NCBI GenBank assembly: GCA_003640385.1
Contig: RCAB01000291.1
Location: 17,224-81,223 of the forward strand
DNA from: Setaria digitata
Taxonomy: Eukaryota; Nematoda; Chromadorea; Rhabditida; Setariidae
Length of the DNA: 64,000 nucleotides
Direction: 5' to 3'
Part shown: positions 1 through 12,696 of the stretch, piece by piece
How the letters are laid out: every line of letters starts with the position of its first letter
Position numbering within the stretch: position 1 is the stretch's first letter
Program-made: the position numbers and the translations under genes
The notes under the pieces: generated by a model
Database searches by the model: none
Told to the model about the DNA's origin: nothing
Seen by the model: the letters and a program-made list of their open reading frames with translations, nothing else

Positions 1-3000
1 AAAAATTTGTTAGAGCCATTAAGAGTAAGTAAGCATTTAAAATAAAAACTGAAAAATTTGTTGAGGACTTTAAATTTTTTTATTCCCTTTTTCTTGTCTT
101 TTATTCCCGTGATCATCCATCCATCATTCTCTAAACCTTTTCAGAATGATTATTTATGTTTTCCATTAATGCATTTATAATTTTACAAATTTAGATACGT
201 CTGAATCGATTTCAATCGCGTCCTTGGATACCTCTGATTAGTCATCTTTGTTCACACTTTTTCGATGATGCGCCATTGGCGCCACTTGTGCGTAAGGTAA
301 TTTTATTATTTATTATTTCTACTCTCACAAATGATTTAAACTTTCAAATTATATGAAAAACAGTCCAATGCTTATTTTCAGATGCTTTTAACTGCGTTGC
401 TTGACTATCCATACCATGTACTTCATCACCTACTATTTTATACCAATTCGACGCATATATCAGTAGATTCACAAGTTGTTTTTTTTTTTTCTTTTGCTTC
501 TTTTTTTTTTTTAATTTTGTTTTGCAAATTTGTGAAATTTGTTTTTTGTGATATATTTTGAACTTGTGATATATTCGAGATCAAGTACCTTGCATCAAGT
601 ATTTTTTATATAAATTTGCCTTAAGTTCATGATCTAGTAGTCATGATCGCACTTTTGAATAAATTATTTAACGAATAAATTTGGTTAATAATTCTATCGT
701 TATTTTGAGGAACGGTTGCGTCGAGTGAAAGATTTGTTAAGGGAAGCTTCCACGAAAGATAAATCACTGAAAAATCCTATTATTATCATGAAAAAAGCAT
801 TTTCTTTGTATGCGCAATTTGCAGCCTCATCTGTCAAGATCTTTCAATGTAAAAAATATGCAAGTTAGTTTTGGAAAAAATTGTGTTAAATGGCTGCTGT
901 GTTATGCCTTCTTTTAAATTCAAACTCCTCGTTTTATTACAGGATCAACAGCCTCCATTGCTGATTCCGTCTTATTAAAGGAAGTTCGGAGCCTTCAAAA
1001 TGTCCCAATTCCGGCTATTGAACAACCGGTCAGTTAATTTTAATAAAATTTTTCCAAAATCTTAAGGAAGCATTTTTGGATTTATTTCAGAAGGGAAGTC
1101 CTTTTTTTATTTTGGCTTTGTTTCAGTTAACTGACGACTCTTCACAGCTTATCACTTTTGTTAAAATTAATTCAGTGGTAACAATTGCTGATGGTATTAC
1201 ACAACCAACAATAGTTACCGTAACTGGGAGTGATGGAAATATTCGCAAGTTGATTTTTAAGGTGGCTTATCTCTTAGATTAAATTCATTATTGCTCTTGC
1301 GCTCATCCTAAATTGCTAGTTCGTGGTTTGTATTGATTATTTTAGAACGAAGACTTACGACAGGACTCATTAGTTGAACAACTTTTTACTGTGGTAAACA
1401 TTTTGCTCATGGATGGACAAAAAACGTTTCCGCTGCGTACTTATCATGTTATGCCAATTAATTCGAATGCTGGAATAATCGAATTTTGTTTGGGGACAGT
1501 TTCACTTTGTGAGTAATAAATGAAGCTTTATTTTATCATTTAAACAATCTACTTAAGTGATAGGTTAGTACAATAAATATAATTTATAGCAGATTGTTAA
1601 TTTAAGAATTTTCTCTGTTCCTAGCTCTTGTGAATGCGATATGAAATAGCACCCCTAGTTTTATCACTGTTTAATGAATTGGTTATTAAAACGAATATAA
1701 GAACAGTAAAATACCAAAATATGTAAAATAACATCTGATATAGGTGATTATATTTGTGGTGCGGATCGTAAAAGTGGTATGCACAGAAAGCTTTATCCTC
1801 TTGAAATGACGGCAGCCGCTGCACGTCTCAAGCTTTCGGAGGCACTTTTTTTTCTTTTGATCATACTTCTGTATACTTTTGTAGTTTTTTTTTTTTTAAT
1901 ATTTTTTGTAGACATGGACTTAGTTGGTACGCAATTTTAGTCTTCTACTACATTGAAAAAAAAAAAAAAAAAAAAAAATCAGTTCGCTTGTCACTGTTAT
2001 GAAACTTTGAAAATATGTTTTTGCTCTTTTTCTCTTACTTTATATTTTGCATAGGCTCGGGCAAATCAATCGAATCTTGTTGAAACTTACAAAGAAATAT
2101 GTAAAAACATTCATCCTGTATTTCGACATTTCTTTTATGATCGTTTTATGGACTCATTTGAATGGTGTTCTCGTATTAAAGATTATACAATATCTTTAGC
2201 GCGATGGTCGATAGGTATATTGTCTTAAATCTGCCTCATTGCTTTTATCTTTTGACACAGTTTCATTTTCTTTGAAAAACTGAATGAATGTAGCAGTATT
2301 TCTGTTGCAGTAGGGTATATAGTTGGCTTGGGTGATCGTCATTTGAATAACATCATGGTTGAAGAAGAAACTGGTCGATTGGTTCATATCGATCTTGGTA
2401 ATGATTGACTTTTATAATCATTGTACATAAATCGTAGTTTTTCTGGTGAATACTTTTTCCATTTTTTTGGTCGCTGTTATGAACTTAAATATTACCTTGA
2501 CGTGAAGATTTTCTCTGTTGTCAGACTTTTTTCAAAGACTTTCATTTTCAAAAAAAAAAATTTTTTTTCGATGTCATGTATTTTTTATCCCTTTATTACT
2601 TTTGTGTATTTTTCTGAAATCATTTCCAATTGTTTGAACTAGTTTTGTGTTTTCAAGGAATGGTATTCGAATTTGGTAAACGTAATTTACTGATACCTGA
2701 GCGAGTCCCTTTTCGTTTAACTAGGGAAATAGTTGATCCAATTTTGATTGAGGGCGTTAATGGAAAATTTAAGAATGTGGCTGTAAATACTTTGGATTGT
2801 TTGCGGAAAAATTCTCAGGTAATTATTTTCCCTTCACAAGCTTTCAAGTAATGCCGATACTTTGAAGTTATTCTGTATCAAACTATCAGTCGGATTTGCA
2901 TCCTTGAAATTTATAGGTACTGATTGGTTTAGCTCTTGTACTTTTACACGACTCACTGGCGAAATATCCTAAAGGTGAAAGTGACAGTCAGTTTGCAACC

Positions 3001-3308
3001 CTTGCGGTATGCAGGTTGCGCGATAAATTGGCAGGAATGGAAAACAGGATTTATATGGATCCCTTACAACAGGTAATTTTGGATAAGTTAGTAAGATGGT
3101 TCAAGTTTTTCTATATTACATTGCGAGATTTATACGTTATGGCACAGACTTATAATAGAAAGAAATGTTCAGATCTTTTCTTACGAAGTGTAAATTTTCT
3201 AATGAGAGAAATTGTGACAGTTTCTTTTAGGTTTCTTATCTTATCAAAGAGGCAACTGATCCAGAAAACCTTGCTCGAATGTTTGCTGGTTGGATGCCCT
3301 TTTTGTAG
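1..3308 (+). CDS. atm-1: ATM serine/threonine kinase, C-terminal part (5' partial)
   Basis: This is the end of an ATM-type PI3K-like protein kinase, the nuclear kinase that signals DNA double-strand breaks. Thirteen exons join in phase: 1-24, 195-296, 382-474, 710-863, 943-1028, 1127-1261, 1346-1508, 1744-1841, 2055-2214, 2311-2397, 2658-2818, 2917-3072, 3231-3308, giving 498 residues. Exons 1-5 read as the end of the FAT region. The glycine-loop area contains VTVTGSDGN (exon 6) and the ATP-binding lysine region reads [13 protein letters not shown]. The catalytic loop is [11 protein letters not shown] and the metal-binding motif is HIDLG, the form ATM has in place of DFG. The FATC tail has [14 protein letters not shown] before the stop. 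HIDLG together with [10 protein letters not shown] points to ATM more than ATR or mTOR. Intron 8 appears to use a GC donor. The 5' end lies outside the window. AATAAA occurs at 3714-3719. Confidence 0.93.
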
Positions 3309-6300
3309 AAGTGTGGATTTCCTTTTTTCTATGTGTATAAATTTATTGTTTTATTAAAACACAGGATTATCATTCACTGTTCATGTTACGTTCAAAATGT
3401 GTTTTGAATTAAATAGTTTTTTTTTTTTTTCTTTCGATATCTATTTCTCTTGCACACTCATTAGCACGACATCTAAGTCTTGTCTTTCAGTGGGTTTAAT
3501 GCACACCGGTTCAATCATAACAAACTATGTGTATGTTGAGCTTGATTTCTTTTTTTTTGTTTGATCATCCACTTCTTATATTAGATCATAAACTATCTTC
3601 TAGCATTCGCATCTGTACTCAAGGACAAGGGGAGATGCATGTTCTGTCTAACCATTAAACATATTATGATAGTTGTCTTGTCCAATCTATATGGTGCTTT
3701 ATAGCTTAAGTATAATAAAATGATTCTTAGCCTACTTTAAGATATATTAAATACTGTTTTGAAATGAAGATTATCAAATAAAAGCTTTTTTAGTTGCTGT
3801 GTCGATATTAACTCATAAGTAATATCAGTAATGGAAATTCCACCGAAGTAAGGTAATAAAAATATCTGAAATAAGATATAAAGAAATTCCGTGACGCTTT
3901 TAGAAAATTGCAGAGAAAAAATCCGAAGATTCTTTTGTGCAGTTTTCCTTCCATCAGTCTTCCTAACTTACTTTAGGTTCACAATATGGCAGAAAGGTTT
4001 TGTATGTATTCAGCTGACGCAGTGAAATTTTAAAACGCGGTGCAGGCGCTATTGCTGGGTTAAAATAAAACCCTTCTTGTTGGCATCAGTTGGCACTATT
4101 GATATTTTCCTAATTAGTGTCAAGGACAGAGATGTTAAAATCAATAAATAGTTCTATCGGCTACAAAATTCTGAGTCCGGTTCAGAATCTGCTCGTTTCT
4201 CTATTCCCTCCCATGATAACGAGTTTGAATCAGTCTAGTGTTTTTAATTCAGAAAGCTATCAATTGGGTAACCTTTTGGGCGCGTCAAAATCTGAATATG
4301 AATCAGGCCAAAATATAGTGGACGAACCACTTGGAAGCTAAAAACGACTATAAAAATGAACGGAAACACGTAACTATGGATGTCAAAAATTTTGCAAATT
4401 AATAATAAAAACTGTTGGAAAAAAAGTGTTTAATGTATTACAACCTCACTTTTATGGCGATTTCATGTTATCGAAATACTATTTTCGCCTTCCTTGCCCG
4501 CAATAGTAAGTGAAATAAAGCGGTTGATAATTTTATGTCCCTTAACTTTTACATCTTTAATGTGAAATACATTACTTACACTTGATTCAGTAGAAAGAGC
4601 CATGCTTTAAACCTTTTCATCAAGCAAGTCCATGTGCTAAAGTGAATTTAGTTCAATTTAAGCCAATTGTCCTTTCTTAAACAGTTAAGTGAATTAAAAA
4701 GTCTCCATTTACCTGTATTTGTGTAGGCTAATTGGAAGTAAATTTAATTTTGTACAATATAAATTAGATCCCTTTTCTCACGAGAAGAATCCAATACTTC
4801 ATGAAAATTAGTCACCTGTAATTTGTAATGAGCGCTTGATTTATGTTTTTTGAAAATGAAACCGGTGAAAAAGGAAATTTCTCAGATCATTTGTCTTAAT
4901 GATCATATTTTATAAAACTGGTAGTAAAAAAAAAATTTTGCATTAACTTCATGTTGTCTGTGCCGGTCCACTGTGGCAGAATTTTTACTTTTTAAATGAA
5001 CTAATTTATTTTACTCGAGAAATTTGATTTTTAAAACTTCAATGTTTCTAGCACATTCTTTCTATTACAATCGTGTATCAAAATTTCAAAAAGCTAACGG
5101 CGACGTTTTTCGACACATCCACATTCCTTTTTCAGTTGTCCAATACAGTGGAGAATAGAGAATAATTGTGGCAAGCTCGATTATTTCTTTTCATTCAGTC
5201 TTGAGCTATAAACAAATTAAATGATTTGCGAATTCCCTCTCAACACAACGGGTCTATCGCTTTCCATTGCTAACCAATCTCCAATTACCAATTACGCAGT
5301 TTATTAATTCATGAGATTGTAGTATTACTCTGAATCCTCAAATCTTTCGTCTAATTCTAATCTGTGAAACGTTCATTAAGGCCAACAATAACATATTTCT
5401 TACCAAAATCAATTTGCATTTTTTAACATTCTGGAAATAAAATAGTGTAGTAAAACTTGGCAGTACTGTCAACTTTAACAGCATGATCTAATTTATGCTT
5501 TTCAATACATCTCAGTCATTCACTTTGTTATAGCTGCTACTTCAAGGTGATTTAAGCTTGAATAAGGGACGGCAATAAAACTGCACCTAGCAAAAATCAT
5601 TAAGTGCTGGCTTTATTATTTATCAGCAGCTATTGAAGAGTGGTATCGATGCGTTACTTTTTATCTTTTTATCAAAAGTAAGAGCAAAACTGATATAATT
5701 TAAATTTTCAGTGCACAAAATCCTATTTTTCCTACAAACAAATATTATTCATAATTTTATTGCTGCAAGTGTCCTTAGCTACTTTTACTTAACTGTACCT
5801 TTCTCTTCCTTGACTTTGGTCTACTTTCATATATGTAGCGGCAAATTAATGATTTCATTCAAACGAAGTCGATAATTTACATATATTTAGAACTCATCGT
5901 ACTTCTTTTTGGCAATAGGAAATTGGTAACAATTAAGTGACATTTTCAAATTTTCAAAAAAGCAATTCGAAGAGTTCAAGCACTTCGGCTTAATGCTTTT
6001 CTCAAGTTTTTTAATCATAGTAGCCCGACGTTTCTTAATTAAAGAAATTATGTGGAGCAATCAATCCTCACTGAAAAGACGTGGACCAGTTTATTGCAGC
6101 AAAAGGGAAAATACAGTATTTTTCTGTATAGGTTTATTAGATGAAATTGTGAGCACTTGATTGACTGCAGATAATCATCAAAATTTTGTTTTTATTAATA
6201 AAATCCTATCAGATCTCTATCTTATATTCAAAGTAACATCAGCTAGTGATACGATATCAGTTGTCAACTAAGCAATTGTACGAGTATACTTGATGCAAAG

Positions 6301-9300
6301 ATTTCTATATATGAACATAAATAAAGATTTTATTGAGGAATATTATTCCTGGGAAGGACAATTTATAAAGTAACTTTGATTTGCAAATTAGAAAAGGAAT
6401 TTGACTTGAAAAATAAAGGTATATATATCCAAATTGGATTAACTAATCACATTAAAATATTCTGGAAAAAAGAAAGTGGAACAAATGTAAAAGTTTTAAA
6501 TATTAAGTTCCTTAAACCTTAATAAATTTGTGACCTTCCAATCAAAGAAAATGCTAATTGACTAGAAAAAGGTTTGTAACTTTGTAACATATGATAAGCT
6601 GATAATAATAAACAAGTCTAAGCAGTTTATTAAAATTAATTTTCACCAACAATTATTGTATTGAAGCAGAAAAATATAATTGCAAGCAATATGTGTTTAT
6701 GGACAAACTCATGATTGTAAGCAGTTAGTTAATATTGTTAGGATTTTGAAATTTACATATCTGGAATGTAACTTTTTTATGCTGGCTACTTTGCTTAAAA
6801 CTGGGAAATTAAAAGTGAGAAAGAAACCACAACGTAATGAAATGTGAAGTGGACCAAGTATCCTAAACTACATCCATCCTTCACCATCAAATGGTATTAT
6901 TCCTTCACATTATTGATGAATTTCCTACACAGTTCTTGCAAAAATCTCCATTGTTACAGAAAGCAGAACTGTATGTTACAAGTGAGAAATAGTGATCGAT
7001 GCAGAACGAGAATTAAACATATATGGATCATATTGTTTCTACTAACTGCCTGTATATTTTCCAAACTATTTAATCTACATAAATTTCCCATATTAATCAA
7101 CTTTTTTTTTAAAGTGTGGATATTTTTGGTAGTTAAATCTCATGAAACATGTATAGCTTAAATTTCTAATTTCTGTTATTCCATGAAGTCTACATTATTA
7201 AATTTTTTGATATAAGAAGGATTTAGGATTTGCGCACAGTAACGAGCTAAAAAAAGATTTAAAAAGATCAGCGAAAAATGAACATTATAAAATATTTATA
7301 AATTATTGACAGCATCTCAAAGAGGCACTTAATAAGTAAACACATTCAACGACTACTTACTACTATACTTCAGAAAAATTTGAGCAATAATCAAAAATGC
7401 AAACACTTGACGCTAAATAAATGCCGAGTCAGTAACATCGGTAATGAATCCAAATTAATTAAGCCTTTCATTGCAAGGGAACATCACAAGAATGCTAACG
7501 AGCTGACTAAGCATAACTCGGATATGTTGGAAGAGTGAATAATGCGTAAGGTACAGGTACTGAAGCTTGTGAAATGAAAAGATTTGGAGCTGTTAAACAA
7601 ATTGTTGTTAATGTTGTTGCTGTTGATGTTAGTGATGATAATAATAAAGTTGATGGTGGTGAGGAAGACAAGGAGCACCAACTGGTGGGACTTGGTGCTG
7701 GTGGAAGTGCTTATGTTAGCATCCGCTCCTGGATTACAGTTTTTCCACTTGACCTGAAATTTGAAAAATGAAAAGAGAATAAGCGTACCGTATAACCTTT
7801 AAATTAATTTTATGTAAGAAAAAAAATGATCGAAACAAAAAATTTGACTTCCCAGTGCATGGAATTAAAGAAAAACTTTTAACTAAAACAATCAAAATAA
7901 CATGAGTTTCCGATAGATGAAGAGGAGATTTAACCTTTCACAGACACTCAGATATCTTAAAAAGTTATTCATTATGAATGCAAAAGAACCACCTAATTTT
8001 TACAAGTTTAATTCAGTAAAGAAGAAAAATGCAGTTAAGTTAAAAGTTTGACTTACAAGCGACCAGCTGTTCAATCGAACTAATAATTCAGCATAATTTT
8101 TTGGCACTTATATTTACAAGCAGGGTATTTCATGAAAAATCACCTTCGAAATTTATTCTCCAGTGCAACAAGCCAGTGAATGCTACACTTGCATGACAGG
8201 CTTTACAATTTCTTAAATAATTTTACACTTAAAAATCATAAACTTACTTGAAATTACCTGAAATTTGTGATCAAAAAAAAGTCACTTGAAATAGAAATTG
8301 TATATTTTCTGGATAAGAAATTTCATATATATGTCAAAAACAAAAGAACGAAATGTTATCGAAAACAGACCTCTTATTGAAATCAAGATTCAATTTGGAA
8401 ATGCAAACTGTTAGTTGTTTTGAACTAACAGCAAAATTACTGTGTGTTTCAAAAAGATTGAATAGAATGCTGGCTTCACAGGATCTTAGGTAGCCTTGCA
8501 AAGAAGAGAATATGTGTCTTGTATAATAATTTAAGGTAAGGAACCAATCAAGTGCTTAGGCTAATCAAATGCTAAAAAATTTAGGGCACTTATCTATTTT
8601 CTCAAGTTCAAAAGATTAACGATAGTGAGGTTAAACTCAAACCTTCATAATCCATTGGATAGTGAGATGATGGTGGTTTATGGAAATCTAATAATGATTC
8701 AACAGAGAATACGCTTATCATTGATTCTGTAAGATGCTAGAAACAACAGGAAATTATTACCCAAGACGTAGAGTGGAACGATTTACATCTGAAGCACAGT
8801 GTTCATGAGAAATGAATGACAACTGACAAACATGATAAACTTGTGAGACAGATAAAGTAAAGTAGCTGATACGATTGAACAAGCATGAAAATAAACGAAT
8901 AATTTGAATTTGCTGTGGAACGGATATTGAGTAAAGAACTTGTTAACCAAGATAACGGTAAAATGATAAAAGCTGATGAAAATGTTCAGCCTGAACAGAA
9001 TATTAGAAAATGATTTAGTAGGCAAGTGAAAAGCTGCACATTATAGATGTGGTGCTTAAAACAGTACTCCCTCGATAATAAAAGAGAAATAATGGGGTAT
9101 GATTGCTTCGCCCAAGCTCAAAATGTTTCTCATATTTGGCGAACATCCATTTAAGCAACAGATAGACTGCCATACACCCAGTAAAGCAACTAATATTATC
9201 AAGGATGTAAGAAACTCAAAAATCCGCAGGAGATGATACTTAAGACGTAACAGTTTGATCTATAATTGCACGATTCAAGGATCTCATTTAAAAATTTAAC

Positions 9301-10757
9301 AATTTCCGGCTGGAGATAACCGAAAGCATGTATGTTTTCATGTACATTATGCGTAGTATTCAATTGATTTGTGATTTACGTCATACTCAAGGGTAAAATT
9401 TATTTAATTATGCAGCAAGCGATATTTGGTCGAACTTAACAAAGTGACTTTTAAAAATATCAAGACAAAGGTATGAATGAATGAAATGCGAGAAAACTAA
9501 GAAAAGAGGGACAAAAAGATGAAAAATAACGTGGTAGTTAGGAAAATCCTCATTAATCATAATTTGTACAAAAAATACTCGCCAATTATTAGATCCATTT
9601 TCTTGTCGACACAGCAAGATTATTAGAAGTAATATGAAAGTGATGTTTCCGCTATTAGCACATGTTCCTATACTGCGGTTATCCATCATTTGCTTCACTG
9701 GCGACAGATAGATGATAGTTCTTGCAAACGTCTTTGATTAAACAAACATGATATATGATTTCTCGAATTCGCAAGTTAAAACATGCGGAAAGATAAATAA
9801 ATACCATGACTAAAAATGTCGCATCATCCAATAATTTCCTTTTTTTCTTTGAATCGGTTACAGAACAGATCTCTTTTTCAGGAATTGGCAATTTTTCTGA
9901 TTTATATTTAGAATATTATCCCCGAAGCGAATTTAATTAAAAATATTTTGGTGATGCATAAAATTTCGATAACCGCTGTAACATATATTCAATTAAAATT
10001 AACTAAAATTACTTTTTCTTAAAATCATTGTAGATGAAGCTCAAACCCTTTTTTCTTTTTCCTTGCTATTCATAACAATTTTGTGCATATAGAAAATCAT
10101 TTATGTCATCTAAATACAGAATTCAATCCAATCTCTTCAAACATAAATTCATTTGCTAAAGAAATTTCTGCATGAACTCTTCTCTTATTTCGACGAAATC
10201 AATTATACTGATAACAGTCTTTTGTAATTCAGTACGAGTATTGAAAATTTAAGGAAGACAAGTATGAATGTGATTTTTCTAAAGATGTTATCAATAACGT
10301 TTTAAAAATTTCACTCTTTTATTAATTCTTTTAACTATTCAAAAATTTCTACTAGAAGAATTTCAAAGTGAGACAAAGAATTATTCAATTTAAAATGTGT
10401 GAAGATACTGTCTTTGCTCGTGGGAACCATTTTTCTCATTACTAATAAATCTCAAAACACACTGCTGAAAAGTCATTTACACATCTGCACTTGCAAAAAA
10501 ATATTTCATACTGCTATAAAATAAACTTGTTGGATATGTCAACCTCTCCATAATGACTAGTGATGAAAGCCAACAATTCCCAAATTTTCTGTTAAGGCAA
10601 ATTATTCACATTTGTCTGTTAATTTATTACCTGTAGTATTATTAGAGAGGACAAAAGTTCAAGTTTAATGTGACAGAGTTAAAGTGATTTTTCGAGGAGA
10701 TATATTCTATTACACTATTCGCAAAAAATGTGTACTATCACAGTGTTCTGCTTTTCA
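3309..10757. other. Intergenic stretch, no secure gene
   Basis: The first few hundred bases are the 3' UTR of the ATM gene, with AATAAA at 3714 and again near 3777. The rest is AT-rich and interrupted by stops in all frames. A few open stretches were inspected: 4117-4341 (+), 7484-7771 (both strands, low complexity), 9408-9698 (-) and 9679-9891 (-). None shows a recognisable domain or a chain of phase-compatible exons, so I call none of them a gene. The 7484-7771 and 9679-9891 stretches are discussed as observations. Confidence 0.5.
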
Positions 10758-12696
10758 TTAATCGTCGCCATATTCTTCATTGAGAAGTTTCCGATGTTCA
10801 CTGCGATGCTTGCGACCAATTGCACACACATTAACCAAATCAATCTTTAAAAGATTAAACAAACTACGAAAAAAAAGAACAGTCTATGTTAAGCTCACTC
10901 TTAATTTTCAAGCGTAAGTGAAAATCTATTTACATTACACTTGAGTAATAATCTACCAGTTGATAACGGCTTGCTCATCACACACACACCACATTAAAAG
11001 GAGACACAGAATATCAGAAAAACAAGTTTCTCCAACTACCTTCATAACAGCACTGGTATTCCGCGCAGTACAGAAATCACTTAAATTTATCATACCCAAC
11101 GATAACTTGAGAAATCATGATTACTTCCTGGAACTGATTCATTTGAAAGAAAATTAAGCTCACCATTTTTCTGGTTGACTTCATTCTAATCTGTTTTTCC
11201 GCATCATTTAGAGTCATCCTCCGATTATTTTTCGAATTATCATGATTCCTAGTATTGTCTCTGCAAGCGTTGCGTTGTTCATTATCCGATGATTTTGTAC
11301 CGCTTAACTTTCTTCGTACTGCTAACGAAACCTAAATAGAAGATAGAAAATGTTTAAAAATTTATAAAGTTTTAACTTGCTTGGAACAAATAAAATCTTT
11401 AGCAATAATCTGTTCACTCTAATTCATGTCAAAACACTTAGAACAAATATGTTACACAATTTTTTAGTGCTAACAGGCATCGTTTAAGCGCATCCGTAGG
11501 ACAGATAAACTTGCAACAAAAGTTTTGTAATATATCAGCTCGCACAATACCTTTTGCAGTAATTTATCAGTACGACTAGGATCTTCATTCAGAGTAGTTG
11601 CAGCAATAGTTGAGACTGGATCAATATGGTATCCTGAATTCGATGAAATAATGACTGAACTTGTTGTTGCCGAGAAAGGTAAAACGGTGGTGGAGCTATT
11701 TAGATTGTTCTCTGTCCGAACCATTTCACCATAGATTCTGGAACTTGATCTGTCCAATTAAATAATTCTATGACACTTGCCAGTTTTTAAAATTTCTTTG
11801 GGAGGAACTAAAATTAAGATAACACAAGTAAACTCTAGACTCACATATCATAAGCCGGATTTATACTAGCAATTTCTTCTGTTTTATCATTAAAATCAAT
11901 ATCATTTGCATATTCATCAACTACCAAACGCTTAGCAGTTCGTTTGTAGGAATGCTCATCCAAACGCCTCGTCATCATTCGTTGCAACGCTTCCATGCTA
12001 TTAATTTTGAAGCTCTTTAGATTCCTAAATAAACGGAAAATCACAGATGACATGAAATTATGATAACCGATAAAAGAGGAGTCTCATGACAATTCCAAGC
12101 AAACGCAGCAATAAACCAGCGAAAAGTGAACCTGAACATCCATGTTATACTCCAGCAGCATGCCACAGAGTCACTCCAGAATTTTCACGAGAATGAGGAA
12201 ACATTTTGTTTTACAGGAATGATTCAGCGTCACAAGGCCCATTCACATATGTAATAAAAAAGCAATTCGGAAAACGATTCAGTGGTTGGAGGACGCATTC
12301 AAATGAACACCATTACTTTTCGAGGTTTAACGAATGATGTTTAGACGATATTTTAACTGTTGTTTCACTGGCAAAAACATTTTCCTACTGCATTTCGATT
12401 TTCCGGTGTGAAGACATTTCCACAACCAATGTTTCTCACTTTCTGAATTACAACTTACTGAATTGTTCACTAACGAGAGAAATGCTGAAATGCTAAGTGG
12501 ACTTCCAAATCTTTTGAGATTAACAGCAGTACTACCTACGACAACAAAACAACACTCTTTTAAATATTGCAAAATCGAATATAATCATATATAATGTGGA
12601 CATAAAAGAAAGACAGCATAGCGATTGATCATAATTAATAACAATGAAACTAAGGACAAAACGAGTGATGAAGAGAATAATGATAAGTGAGGAAAG
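10758..12696 (-). CDS. Unnamed multi-pass membrane protein, 3' exons with NPAY cytoplasmic tail (5' partial)
   Basis: Five minus-strand exons fit together in phase: 12536-12696, 11845-12024, 11551-11749, 11164-11331 and 10758-10844, ending at a TAA; about 264 residues. The first exon is hydrophobic, with two likely membrane segments (LSSLIIILFITRFVLSFIVI, then LSFMSTLYMIIFDFAIF), followed by a basic KRVLFCCRRN. An in-frame stop lies just before its acceptor, which supports the exon start. The next exon carries MMTRRLDEHSYKRTAKRL and NPAY, an NPxY-like sorting or PTB-binding motif. The rest is polar, rich in Ser, Thr, Asn and Arg, and looks disordered. Two membrane segments followed by a basic stretch could be TM6, TM7 and helix 8 of a divergent 7TM receptor, but I do not recognise the family. 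Upstream exons probably lie at 12.7-15 kb and were not resolved. For the last exon an alternative acceptor near 10855 would shift the phase. Confidence 0.5.

Noticed and set aside
4117..4341. 74-codon plus-strand open frame downstream of ATM
   Set aside because: No domain, composition like the background, and no phase-compatible partner exons.
12327..12572. 81-codon minus-strand open frame
   Set aside because: It overlaps a better-supported exon (12536-12696) in another frame that joins in phase to the downstream exons.
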